From: Nymphaea colorata
Taxonomy: Eukaryota > Streptophyta > Magnoliopsida > Nymphaeales > Nymphaeaceae
Direction: 5' to 3'
NCBI RefSeq assembly: GCF_008831285.2
Contig: NW_022204507.1
Span: 186,001 to 250,000, forward strand
Length of the DNA: 64,000 nt
The position numbers were made by a program, and so were the translations under genes. The notes beneath the pieces were generated by a model that was given only the letters and a program-made list of their open reading frames with translations, ran no database searches and had not been told where the DNA came from. Shown here in pieces: positions 48,216-61,150 of the stretch; position 1 is the first letter of the stretch; each line of letters starts with the position of its first letter.

Positions 48216-49120
48216 GAGATGGTTGAATAAGATTCACAAAATGCAGAGAGCGAACCAGAGCCATGTGTTTGCTTGCACGCCATGGCAGGTGGTTTGTGAA
48301 AATCATGACTGAAAGCCAAAGTTGATGTTGAGCCACGATTGGTAGCATGTGAAAACTGACGATGACAATGGAAATCCACAATGATGATGGAAGAAATTGG
48401 AGTTGAAGATCAGAGACAATATTACACAACTATTAATCACTTTGAAAATCAGCTCACACATTTTGGGAGCTTAATATTTTGGTGTTTCATGCATAAAAAT
48501 TACGCATCATTACCACTAGTCAATATATGCATGCATTTTTGTTCAGACAAAAGTCTGTTGGCCAATTAATTGTGTGAGATGGCACAGCTCTACCTATTAT
48601 CATCTCTTACCGCCTCATTCTTATTGACATCAAAGAACACCCAGTTGTTACGCGTTATGGGCAGTGAGTTCACTTTCTAATAGGGTAACTACTTACATGT
48701 CAAATTTTTTAATCTTACATGAAGAAAGTTACAAATTGAGCTTGTTTACCTATACATGCTTGTCTTCCTTGTGTGGGATTCCGAAAGACAAGATCAGACC
48801 TATTGGCATGAGTTCTGATCATTGCTGGCACTTTATCAAGGAGTAATTAGACCAAGAACTATACTAAAATGTGTCATTTCCTAAATCTAAATGTCATCCA
48901 AAACCTAAGAAAGCAAACGTACCCTAATTTTGAAATCATGCATATGCTGAAATCTTAGTGGATATTAGAAATAGAGTGATAAACAAGAAGAAAATAATAT
49001 AAAGTTTGTTTATATCCGAATTATTTTAGATCATTACAAATCATTGTGTTAAATTTAATATGATGCATGAAAAACTAGGCCATATAGACCTGGAGTCCTG
49101 TCTCTAAAAGGACTTGAGTG
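48216..49120. other. Non-coding block, C3
   Basis: Collinear with 5705-6600. The hairpin at 48792-48820 has lost one pair. Confidence 0.5.
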
Positions 49121-49790
49121 TAGGACGTGGACCTAGCAAAGAAATCTGGACCTAAAACCAAAAATTGAAATCAAAATGTGAGAGTTTTATATCATTCTGG
49201 TTTCAAATTGAAATGAAAACTATCATATCATGATATTGAGATTAAGAGTTCGTGATTGAAAATTTGAGGTCAGAAATCCGTTAGATCATGATCTCATATT
49301 AACTCTTTTAAAATCGAAATTTTGAGATAATAGATTCAAATATGGTGATTACATGATTTAAAGACTGGTACTTGGGCTTGATTCTGTGGGAATTGATCCA
49401 GGGTTTATGATGAAATACTCATTTGCTTAGAAAGTCTATTCAAGTTCCAAAACCGAAAATGCAAGAGCTAAAATCTAGGGTGTGAAATTTGAAATCTATA
49501 ATCCAATATACATAGTTTGAGATTTATGATTTGAGACTCATACATAAAATCGGATTTAAAATCCAAAGTCTGAAATTCAAGACCAAAAATCTAATATCTA
49601 AAATGCAAGATCCATAATACGATATGAAATCCCTAATCTAAGATGTTAAATCTAATAATTGAGATTCAAATCCTGTGTACTATAATTGGGTTTAATATCA
49701 AGGTTTAGACCAGTTATCAGGCTGATGATTCGAATCCAGTGCCAAGAATTGAGACCTAAGATCCAATTAGGCTAGGGTAGCTTGGTCAAA
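49120..49790. repeat. Degenerate short-word repeat block, C3
   Basis: Same as 6600-7260. Confidence 0.6.
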
Positions 49791-50149
49791 AGTAGGTTTA
49801 AACCTACATAGGGATAGGTTTGACTGTAGTAAACGTGTTTGATATTATTCAAATCATGTGATATATGATATAAAATTCATTCATTTCATATGAATGGGTG
49901 TCTAAAGAAATTTGAGTAGACAAAAGGGTTATGAAAATAGGTTCACAAGTAGGCGACTCTAAGACGGATATGAGCCAGGTCTTTGTAGACTTGATGTCTA
50001 CATGACCTAAGGTTTTTGAAATCATTTAAATAATTTTACTTTCTAAATGTTTTAGAAAAACATGATTTTGAAATGGTTCTTGTGTGAGAACCAAATTCGA
50101 TTCAAGTTTTCACATACTTGGGTTAATGCCAAAGGGTATGCTACTAGGC

Positions 50150-50356
50150 CGACCCAGTGTTACATTAGTGCCTAAACATATAGAAGTCGATTGCCATTAT
50201 TGTGAGGGAAAAATACAAGATAGAACCATGCTAACTTTATATGCCAGAAGTGAAAAACAACTAACCAATATTTTCACCAAGAGTCATGCGAAAGAGAAGC
50301 ATCAATGCATAGCCAGAAAGTTTGGACAAATTGACATTTGTACACCACCAACTTAA
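50150..50356 (+). pseudogene. Orphan copia RNase H C-terminus, C3
   Basis: LVPKHIEVDCHY...LTNIFTKSH...GQIDICTPPT, open to TAA, followed by the intact polypurine tract AAGGGGGAGA. The frame runs back to 50084 by chance; homology starts near 50155. Confidence 0.8.
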
Positions 50357-50715
50357 GGGGGAGACTATAACGTGATTTTAGGAGAAGAGGTCAGCATCTT
50401 CTCCTCGCCCCCTACTAAGGCATATCAGGTGGTTGCACATTTTTAGAAATGATGTCTTTCATTCCTAGAAGCTTATTGTTCTCCTAGTGAATGCATTGTG
50501 GCTGTTCTTAATTTATTGGTTTTGAGATTTCTTTCCATGCTCATTATCCTGTAGCCCTTTATGTTCTCACCTTGTATGATGTCTCTTCTTCTCCTTGGAT
50601 GTATGCTGACATGTCAAACCGTGTAACCTTTTGTGTGATGATTTCTTCATGATTTTGTTGATTGATATCATTATTTAATTGATAAAGAATAACAATATGT
50701 GAGTCATGACATAGC
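50357..50715 (+). mobile_element. LTR-like sequence, C3
   Basis: Collinear with 7841-8175, directly after the polypurine tract. Confidence 0.5.
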
Positions 50716-52285
50716 ACAAAGGTGGTTAATTTCAATGATTGCCCACACAGGACCCACCATGGTCAATTCATGCACCAACAGTTGACAAGGTAACTCCATA
50801 AAGCTCATATGTTTGTACATGTGTGTAAGCATGTAAGGGAAAGAATCACATGGGTTCATGTAAATGGGTGGCAAAATATATTTATGAGGAGGTTAAGATG
50901 GATGAAAGATAAAAGACCAAAAGTACAATTTTTTAATCTTTATGCATCACATGGATTAGTAAAGTTTATTCAAACAACATGGAGTTGCTAGTTAATTATC
51001 AACTACAAAGACACTTAAGGGCAAAGGAGTTAGCACTCATAGATATAATTCGTGATTTCCATGAGTCTAATAGACTCCAAAGTTTTATTATGCACTCCTT
51101 TCAAGCGTCCATGAAAGGTCATAGAATATGGTTGTGAAAACTATCGAAACCAACAATGTGAACCAGATCATTAATTCACTGGACTAAAAGATTAGCGATA
51201 TATCAGATGTTTTTTGACTTACAAATATCAGGTGCCAGGACTGATGAACATAACTTTCTGTTCACTTTTTAGTATCATAAACATATGTTATACACACACT
51301 TTAGCAGTTAGGTTTCCAAAATGATTGCTCAGAAACACTGGCATAAAAAACATTGGATGGCCAGATGCATGTCGATCATTATGTGTACTGCATGGCATAA
51401 TTTTGTTTTATTTCTTGCCCATGCATCTTTTTTTTATGTAGATTTTCTCGTAGCTAATTTGTCAATAACAAATCTTCTTCTTTTTTCAGCAAATAGACCT
51501 TGACTATATATAGATATTATTTCTAAATTCAACATTCAAACTTTGAAAGTAATCACACCAATTGCATGAACTAGGAAATTGTGTTTTTGAACATGTACTC
51601 TAAAGACATGTGATCTATATGATAGTGGATATAAATTGTATTTTTGAATCTACATGTTTTGGTAACTTTCTTTATGCTTATAACAGGTATGCCATTTGCC
51701 ATGATTATCTAATGGATGGATATGAATTCTTCTCCTTAGGAATCATGCAGCTCCTTCAACAATTTAGTTGATTATATATTCAATTTTCGTTAGCTTTTTT
51801 GACCTTGTATATCCATAGACCTATATATTATCCTTGGCTAAGAAAAGAGAATTGAGAGTTTAAAAGGAATATATATGGATTATTAGAAAAACCTTTTGTT
51901 AGATGAATGTTAGAAAAAGCTCTTTGCTTTGCATGGTTTGTGAAAAACTTTCTAATATGCCAATTGCCGTGATTAATGACGGTTGCATATTAGGGGGTTG
52001 AAATTAACCAGATAGCCTTCCTACTTGGAAAGGAGGATCCTTTTCATTACGAGAATAGAAACAATAAAGTCACTTTCTAAAGAATAATTAAAATATATAT
52101 CTGATATTTGATCTAACAATAACAAAAGTCCCCATCTCCTCGAATGGTAGAACGAACACACCCATGTTAAGCACCAAACATGCGAACTGCTTACCTCTAA
52201 AGCCCACCCCTCTCTCTATTTTGAACACGCCAAGAAGATGTTTGAATGCCATTAAACCTAGTTTTCTTGGTTTGTAATAACTTAT
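50715..52285. other. AT-rich block, C3
   Basis: Collinear with 25690-27100. It keeps 52000-52135, which is missing in C2. No gene seen; it ends at the 8.3-kb deletion scar. Confidence 0.5.
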
Positions 52286-52950
52286 TTCCTGCCATGTGCA
52301 GGCGCCTACAAGTCTTTAAAGAACAAACATATATATAAACAAATTTTCTCTGCCCAATTTGGTGCAGTTGATCAGAATAAATGTTGAATGGGCACTTATA
52401 GCCACCTAAGCCGCCTATTAAAAATTAAGTATGATGTTTGCATCAATATATAAGTTTGATTTCTTGAATTTTGAATAAGACGTGTTTTCTGTGACAATTG
52501 CTCCTAACCATCCTCCCCTTTTCAAAAGATCTATTATGGCGCAAGAAACCTTAGCCTCCATAATATCCTACATTTGTTGAAAGAAATCTTTGGTTATCCA
52601 ACAGGGCATGGGGCAACATTAGAGTTTGCCTCCGAAACAGCCCACCGAATTTTCGCATGTGATGTTGGGTTGACGGAAAAGAATTCTCCTCGTCTGAGAC
52701 ACTTTGTTCTTGCAAAAGACAATCTAAAAGCCAACCAGATGACAAATCTTTAGAGGAAGAGCTCTTAAAATGTGCAAAGCATGCATCATGAGTTTGATCC
52801 AACTTATAGAAGTTACCATGATCATTCTCAAAGGTGAAAGAAGTAAGGGGTGTACAGTTGTAAATTTGTATAGGTTATCTATTTCATTGCCAAAATGTTA
52901 CCTTTAATAGATTGTATAATCAATTAATTTCTTTCTTTACATAAAGATAT
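52285..52950. other. Decayed 105-aa frame and flank, C3
   Basis: Collinear with 35445-36010. The plus-strand frame EIFGYPTGHG... is broken by an indel. The minus-strand 83-codon frame (52551-52802) is its shadow. Confidence 0.4.
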
Positions 52951-54638
52951 TATATTAGGGTAAAAAGTTTGTCTTAAGTTTGTAACAAATTATGCATGTA
53001 CTGCAAAAATAAAAGAAAAAAAGTAAAGCACTATTTGGAATTGATTTCAACTAAAATTAATAGTCATATACATGACAATATCCAATATCCAACAGACATA
53101 GCATAGTTGGTTGGGCTCTCGGGCACATTAACAACATGCCGTTTGTTCAAATTTTTTTGGCGGCTACTCCCTGAACTTCAAAGGGCGGTTAGTGTGGCAC
53201 TCTATTTGCTGGGTGTACTGTAGGTTTACCTAGATCATGAAGCAACCCTAGACCTTGTGGACATGGAGGGGGAAGGGGGCCAGCCTTCTTTACGTGGCTT
53301 CTACATACCTGAACATTAGACTTGACAAACCCATGTTTGCTAATTTTCTTTGCAACTATTACAAATCTGTTTTTCCTTTTTTTGTAAAATTAGAGACTTC
53401 AATATTTGAAAAATGATAAACATGAAAATGAACAATATTGTTTCACATCAGCTGTTAAATAGTTTTACTAAATTGATTTTTCCTTCTTGTTTGAGGTTAT
53501 GTGAAGTGATTAATAACTCAAATAAGAGTCGATGTTAAACCTTAGACTGATGGTATAAGCAATTACAAGAATTAATTGGCCCAAATTGCCATGTGATTGG
53601 CGGCAAACAGATTCAAGTCCATATCCAACTCAAGAATGCAAAGATAAACTTTTAACTATTTTAACATAAGCATTTAAAATAATCTTTTATTTTTAATTAA
53701 TTTCAATGCATTTTCTAATTTTTGCAATGACTTTAATAATATTTTTGCAGATGCACAACCGATTCAACTAAATCAGTCATGAATCATTTGTATCCTTGCT
53801 GATTCAATTAATAAACCATTTTCTACAACACTAGTTGGTGGGGGGAGAGATTTGTTACCTTCCACATTGTTGGATATTCTAGTTAAGAATGTGTTACAAA
53901 TGTAATTTCAAAATGGTAAACCAAAACTGGAAATCCAATTTTTGATGAAACACCCCATGGTCTAGAAAAGTTTAATTTATTTCGTAAATTAGAACATAGT
54001 AAATTACAAGTCTATCACAAACATCAAAATATTTACCAAAACATATTGTGTTTAAAATTTTGAGATACACTCTCTAAAATTAATTACTTTCCTGTATTTT
54101 TTTCGATGTACCAAGTTTTAGCGCTTCACCTTTTGAACTACACAATCAAAAGTTTGGGAGACTATCGTTCTAGTAGGATTGGACAGGAACCACTGGATCC
54201 TCATTTTATCAGTAGCTCATTTTCATCATCTTATTGAGTAAATCTCATTTTTAATCCTCCTATTGATTCTTTAAAGCTATTTCAAAATAAGATTAATGTA
54301 CTAGTTGTTGTAGAGATGATGGTGTCATTGTGAGATGTTTAATTGTTGGATTTAAATAGCATCCAACAATTAAATATCAGCCACTTTTTCGGAATTGCTT
54401 GGTTTAAATAGCATATATGAACACTTCATATTTCATAGGACAAGAACATAGTTTTTTTTTTCGTTTCACAAATTGGCTAATTGAACAATTGCAATGAGAA
54501 ATATGCATTGGATAAATATGCAAAAATTCAGACATATGAAATCATTAGTCTATTGGCCTACTTTGAGCAATATTTATTTCAAACATTAACTGCCAAAGTA
54601 CACGTGCCATATCGTCAAGAAAACTAAAGAAAACATTA
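52950..54638. other. Unit tail, non-coding, C3
   Basis: Collinear with 16600-18190. A C3-specific ~58-base insertion lies at 53881-53938. It contains the longest version of the tail hairpin (54338-54374, 14-bp perfect stem). Confidence 0.55.
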
Positions 54639-54639
54639 A

Positions 54640-55335
54640 CTGCTAGCCATTTATATATTTTTTAATTAAACTAGATAATAGTGAATCAAACTTACATTCT
54701 TTAAAATCATGACCAAGTATAGAACCTTAGAGTCTATCAAATCACGCCTGATCCATGTCCTTTAAATCATATAGGGCTTTCTTGAAGTTATGTAAGGAAT
54801 GTGGCTACCTTGGGTCAACATGCCCAGTGGTTGCATCATGTAAACATCCCCTTTTAACTATACCTGTAAAAAAAGCATGATGGATACAACACAAGTGTAT
54901 AGGCTACAGTGGTTGCATCATGTAAACATCGCCTTTTGACTCTACATGTAAAAAAAGCATGATGGATACAACACAAGTGTATAGGCTCTCTTTTATTTAG
55001 GGTAGTCACCAATTCTTTGTGAGATTGGTTAGTAACAAGATAAAACATCTCAAAGTACTTTATCCCCTCTTGCAAGTGACACCCTTAGTGACTAACCCAG
55101 CTTCAAATCTAGTTATAGAGCTATCTATATTTCTCTTTATTTTGTAATTCCACTTGCACTCTAATGATGTTTGAGATACTCCCTGACGGTACAAGTAACC
55201 ATCTTTTATTTTTGACACGTACATCCATTTCTTGTTGCATAGCTTGTTGCTATTCAACATGAAGATCTGACTGAAAAAAGTCTATTGGTTCATATGGGTC
55301 TAAGATTAGCATGAGTTGATTCTCAATATCCTGGA
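54640..55335 (-). pseudogene. Minus-strand Ty1/copia RT remnant, C4 (truncated)
   Basis: Same RT words as 40040-40640: CKWNYKIKRNIDSSITRFE (ORF 55060-55260), then decayed KALYDLK-type sequence near 54780. The YVDD and RNase H parts are missing because C4 starts at the equivalent of ~40040. Confidence 0.85.
54825..54988. repeat. 82-bp tandem duplication inside the C4 RT remnant
   Basis: The stretch beginning CAGTGGTTGCATCATG at 54825 repeats from 54907 with a few differences. C3 has it once. Confidence 0.95.
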
Positions 55336-57905
55336 TTACAATTTGAAATAAACGAGGGTTTAGTATACTATTGATTCATTGTGTGATCATATGGTATATA
55401 CAACTAGACTCAATAGTAGGAGATAATGAAGAGGGAGAATTTAGGTTTTCTATAAATTAATGCCCACCTTAGTTGGAGAGTCAAGGCTAGGACTTTGGGT
55501 TATAGGAACTAGATAGTTTGGTAGAATGTGGCTATCGTTTTGAGGAGAACTGTGACTATCAACTTGAGAAGGAGACAATATAGGATCAGATTGCTTGGTT
55601 TTACTTGTGGTTATCAAGGATGACAAATAGGAAAAAGTTTTATAGATTATGGTGGTTGGATGCCATTGGTTGGGATGTACATTTCTCTTGTTCAGGAATA
55701 TGTTTGATCACATACCTCCTTCACATTGACCGGATGCTTGTATTAAACCCCTTGGACTTTTCAATCTTCCTTGTCATTGGGTGTTTTGCTACATCAGTAA
55801 TATTGCTTTTTATCTTCAAGTAACAAATAAGGCTTTCCATGAGGCTTTCTAGGATGAATTCAGCAATTTTTTAATGTTTCTTTGACAAATGGCCAAGCAA
55901 ATGCTGGGAAAAAAAATGAACATTTTACGTTACATGACAATGCAATTACTCTTAGAATCTCAATATCATCAATCTCTCTAGCAAAGGGGAACCAAACCAT
56001 TGTCTCAGTTATCTTGTGATATTTCAAATCACTAAAGCCCTCCCCTCTAAAGTAAAGTATAAAAAAGTGTCCGGCGATAGAGGTGTCCCAACATCCCAAT
56101 CCTATGAATCCGACATATTTTGATGCCCTTTATCTCCACCATTTCCCTTACCACATGAAAATGTATAAGCCCTATACCAACATGCAAGATGGAGAGGAAG
56201 ATGGCAATCATTTTTCATGGGGTGAAGTCTGGATGTAGAGGCATTTTGATTGTAGAAATTCGTGAATGTGGCAGAAAGATGAGACTGATTTTGTTGATTG
56301 AAATATATTGTTTCTTTACATAGAAACAAATGCAGGGTTATTCGTGATCATGAAGTGCGAAAAAGGTACAACATGCAATAGCCTATCCTATAATGGCGGT
56401 AAACCATCTTTTCCTTTCCCTTTGTTACCCTTCATGATTATCTTTTCAGCATCATGTTTTCTCCTATTGGAATTAGCCACTATGGTTGCAATGAGGCTGG
56501 ATTGAGGGAAAAAAATTTGCAAGGTGTATTATTGCCAAAAAGTCATGATAGCACGTGCATAATATTAGTTACATTAATGGTGGTGACTAAAGGGTGCTAC
56601 TGTAGAGTTCTAGTGAAAAGTTGAGTGATGATATGTGGAAAATAAAATGTTATGGTATGATTTGTCTACTGCCCAAGGTAGATGGTGATTTATAATTTTT
56701 GTTTATTCCTTGACTAGCATTATGGGTATACTTCTATAGATGGTTTTCTACTTGAGTTCTTTCATGTTTCACAAAAACAGCTTTGGTCGCTATTCCCAAA
56801 CATGCAAACTGATATAGTAGAAATGGCTATGGAACCATGCATAAATTCAAATTCGATTTGGATCTTGTATAATATGTAAAGCCTAGATTGCCTACACTAA
56901 TTTCCCAAATACCATCTTCTTCCGACATCACTCGCATGCTTGAAATAAATACTTTATTTACCAAGAGAAGTTCAAGGAATTGTTAGGGTTGCACATCCCA
57001 TTTCCATCATGCGGAGTATTCATGTAAGCTAATTGACCATCTGATGTAGCATGTAAGCGAATGACTACTAATTACCTACAATGCATCATCTTAATGTCAA
57101 TTTCTCTAACATGCACATTAAAGTAACAACTTCCGTTTCTCTATGAAAGTTAGGACATTTTTTGGACCCTAATGAAAAGGTGTGGGTACAAAAGGAGGCT
57201 CTATTCTACATGGCAATTTACACGAAATTTCCAAAATATAGAAAGTCTATATAGGTTATCAGGTTGTAAATAATAAGTGTTTGATCTACTTTATTTAAAA
57301 CATCCAATTGTGTAAAACATGACAAACAAGCATGAAAACATTCAACCATTACCATAATATGGAATACCTAGGAACATGTTGACCTTGTTTTTATGTAGAT
57401 TAAAAGACCTGGGCATGTTGTGTCTTAGTTGTATGTTGGTAGCCAACGAGGTGGACATGGAAGTTTCAAGTAGGCATAAGAATATGAGAACTTTAGGTGT
57501 CCATGTCCTAAAAAACAAGGTTCATGCTTTTCCTGGATTGTTTATTAGTAGAGCTTCAAAATCACATAGTGGGATGTCTGGTAGTTTTTATTTCTTTTCT
57601 CTTTTTAAAATAAGTATTACGTATACAAAAAAGTAAGCAAAAAAAAAGACGAGTTTTGCCTTCACCCTACTACTTATTATAATTTCTTTGGTTTCATTTT
57701 TGTGTGAGGTTTGTAAAACCAACCTTCAAATTGTGATAATATTGCCAAGTTACATGGGCATTACAAGTCATTATGGAGGGTTGCTAAAGCAAGGAGCTCC
57801 TCCAATTTCAGGAACCATCAAGAAAAAGAAATTGTGAAAGGGTATAAACTGGGATGGGAAAAAGTTATAATGCTCTCAACTTGCCCTATCATTAGTGCCT
57901 CTTTT
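55335..57905. other. Flank and leader block, C4
   Basis: Collinear with 1-1690 except for 57066-57605, which is C4-specific. Confidence 0.4.
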
Positions 57906-59688
57906 TAACTGTAACAATATAAATTTTGGAGTATTAAAAAGAAGGGTTCTGAAGATACTGAACAAACAATTGCAGCAAACAAGTCAACCAAAAAAATACT
58001 GGCGCTAAAAAAGGATGCGAAGGCATTTTTGGTATTATAGTAGGTTGTGTCTGATGTGATTTTTCCAAATATTGTTAGTGCTACAAAGTCCAAAGAACCT
58101 CTGTTACTTTTGAAACTTTATTAGGATGATAATATTAATCACAGTTAAAATTCAAACTTTATGAAGAGAGTCTAGAAGTTTGACAAGAAAATGGTGAGTT
58201 CAAAACTTTTTAGTCTAGGCCATTTATTATTACGAAACAAACAAAGACTTTTGGTGAGGTTATAAATGAGCAAAAAGGTAGTTGAAAAAGTCTTGAGAAG
58301 TCTACCCCTAAATCTGAACATGTTCACATTGCAATAGAAGAATCCAAGGATATCTCTATGTATATTGGTGAATTAACAGGGTCTCTTCTAGCTCAGGAGC
58401 AACATATAAATAGGTCAACAGCAAAAGTCTTTCAAGCTATATTAGATATTCCAAAAAAAACAAATGGATACAGTGATCAAAAGAACAAAGGAAAAAGTCA
58501 AGGACAAGGAGCCTTTAGAGGAACCACTCAAGAGCATGGTAGAGGAATGGGAATATATTGTGGTGCTTTTCAAAAGTGTTATGACATAGCAGGAAAGGTA
58601 GTTGAAATCAATATTTTAGAGGAAAGTAGTTTCATGTTTGCAAGAAGTTTGTCATATATTGAAGCCAAATGTTTTGAAAAGACAAAGTAATAAGCTAGTT
58701 TTGTTGAAAAAAATGAAATTTTTTTGTCCTACGTACTTCTATGAGTTTTAAAAGTTGAAAGTGTAAAATATATATAGTTTGTAGATAGTGGTTATAGTAA
58801 CCATATGACGTGGTATTCAAAAATATTCATGAGACTGTAAAGCTTGATATGTGGCTTGGAGACAATGAAAAAGTGAGTGTAAATTGCAAATTGAATGGTT
58901 AATATCATGATGTGTACTATGTTCTAAGATCCAAAAAGCCTACACTATTTTATTTGAAAATGATGCTTGTGAAATTGAAAATGGAAGGGGTATTATTAAA
59001 ATTAAAAAATTGCTTTTAAAATCTTCTAGATAGGTGATTGTGCTTTTATTGCAAAGGTTGATCTTAATTGTAAGCTATGACATGAGGTATAAATGAATCT
59101 TTATTGGCTGTGGTATTGAGCCTACCTAAAGGTTATCATCTTGATAATCCTACTACTAAAAAACTACTTATAAGATGAGATGCTATTTTAATGAAAAATC
59201 TTGTTATAAATGGGTAAAAGATGAAACTGTGATACTACAAATTGACCAAGTGGAAATACAACTAAACCATCCTAATGAAGCAGCATCATCAAAAAAATCA
59301 AATGGGGGAGATGAACATTCAAATTAAAGAAACCATTATTGAAGACATAGACACTTGGTGACAACACTCATCCAAGAAAGGCATGTTAAGTGTGTCTTTG
59401 CTTTTGCTATTATAGAACTATTAACTTATGATGAAGCATGTGTAGACAAAAATTGGATAAATGCAGTGGAAAAGAGATGCATGTTACTGAAAATAAATGA
59501 CACATGGGAGCTTTCCAATTTGCCACTAATGGTTCTGTAGGTTTTATACATGACGCTAAAGAAATTGTGAAAAAATGTGAAGAAAAGATCGATAGCTGGA
59601 TGTTTTGTATAAAAATATGACATTAATTTCATTGGAGCTTTTTTATTTGTTGAAAGATTTGAGACAAGATGGTTTCTTCAGTTGCAAA
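57905..59688 (+). pseudogene. Ty1/copia gag-pol remnant, C4 (3' truncated)
   Basis: The gag frame is open longer than in the other copies (58358-58690, 110 codons, through GKVVEINILEESS and SYIEAKCF). The protease VDSG is at 58781-58792. The pre-integrase block has lost ~40 bases near 58927. The connection block (NPTTKKLLI) and RT N-terminus (NWINAVEKRCMLLK, open 59355-59540) follow. It breaks at ~59688 just after the FETR..SSV word. As in C3, the integrase core is absent. Confidence 0.85.
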
Positions 59689-59689
59689 G

Positions 59690-61150
59690 TTCGACTTTTA
59701 AAAACCATGGGATATCAGATATTTAATCTTTCAAATTTAACCTAAATTCTAATCTGATCAGATATTTATTTAAATATGAATCTATATCTAAATTTAATCG
59801 GATGTCATTTCTTAAATCCAGATCCAATTTGATTTCTTAATCAAATGTTAAAATTTAGTTTCATATTCTTTTTTTTTTTTTTTGGAGTAGTTCAATTGGA
59901 TATCTAGTTAATTATCAACTACAAAGACAATTAAGGGCGAAGGAGTAAGCAGTCATAGATATAACTGGTGATTTCCATGAGCCTTATAGACTTCAAAGTT
60001 TGATTATGCACTCTTTTCAAGCATTCCCTGAAAGGTCATAGAATATGGTTGTGAAAATTATTGAAACCAACAGTCTAAACCAGACCATTAATTCACTGGA
60101 CTAAAAGATTAGCAATATATCAGATGTTTTTTTACTTCTAAAATCAGATGGCAGGGCTAATGAACATAACTTATTGTTCACTTTTTTAGTATCATAAACA
60201 TATATTATACACACATTTAAGCAGTTAGGTTTTCAAAATGATTGCTCAGAAACACTGGCATCAAAAACACTAGATGGCCAGATGGATGGTCGATCATTAT
60301 GTATACTGCTTGGCATAATTTTTTTTTATTTCTTGCCCCATGCATCTTTTTTTATGCAGCTTTTCTCATAGCAAACTTGTCAACAACAAATCATGTTATT
60401 GTTTCAGCAAACAGACCTTGATTATATATAGATATTGTTTTTACATTCAACACTCAAACTTTGAAAGTAATCACACCAATTGCATGAACAAGGAAATTGG
60501 GTGTTTGAACATGTACTCTAAAAACATGTGTTCCAAAATGTTCATGTCATTGATCCTCTAAAGGACCAATAAGGTATCCTCTAGAAGGTCATATGTATGT
60601 ATACATATGCAGAAATAAATGCAAGTGATATATATGATAGTGGATCTCAATATTTTGAATCTACATGTTTTGGTAACTTTTTTTTATGCTTATAATAGGT
60701 ATGCCATTTGCCGTGATTATCTAGTGGATGGATATGAATTCTTCTCCTTAGGAATCATGTAGCTCCTGCAAAAATTAAGTTGATTATATATTCAATTTCC
60801 CTAGCTTTTTTGACATTGTATAACTATAGGCCTATATATTCTGCTTGGCTAAGAAAAGAGAATTGAGAGTCTAAAAGGAATATACATGGAATATTAGAAA
60901 AACCTTTTTTAGATGAATATTAGAAAAAGCTCTTTGCTTTGCATGGTCTGTGAAAAACTCTTTAGGTTTGGGCCCTAACGACGGTTGCATATTAGAGGGT
61001 TGGCATTAACCAAATAGCCTTCCTGCTTGGAAAGGAGGAACCTTTCCTCTAGGAGAATAGAAAGAAGAAAGTCACTTTCTAAAAAATAATTAAAATATAT
61101 ATCTGATGATCTAAAAAATGACAAAAATTCCCATTTCCTCGAATGGTAGA
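59690..61150. other. Fused intergenic remnants, C4
   Basis: 59690-59897 matches 47650-47850. From ~59900 it matches 50990 onward. No gene; two deletion scars bound the first piece. Confidence 0.6.

Larger units (their letters stand above)
38846..54638 (+). repeat. Large tandem unit, copy C3
   Basis: The only copy with the full minus-strand copia remnant and with RT and RNase H parts of the plus-strand element. It lacks about 8.3 kb (equivalent to C2 27115-35445) through one deletion whose scar is near 52285. That deletion removed the MITE, minisatellite, second TA microsatellite and the ORF region. Confidence 0.85.
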
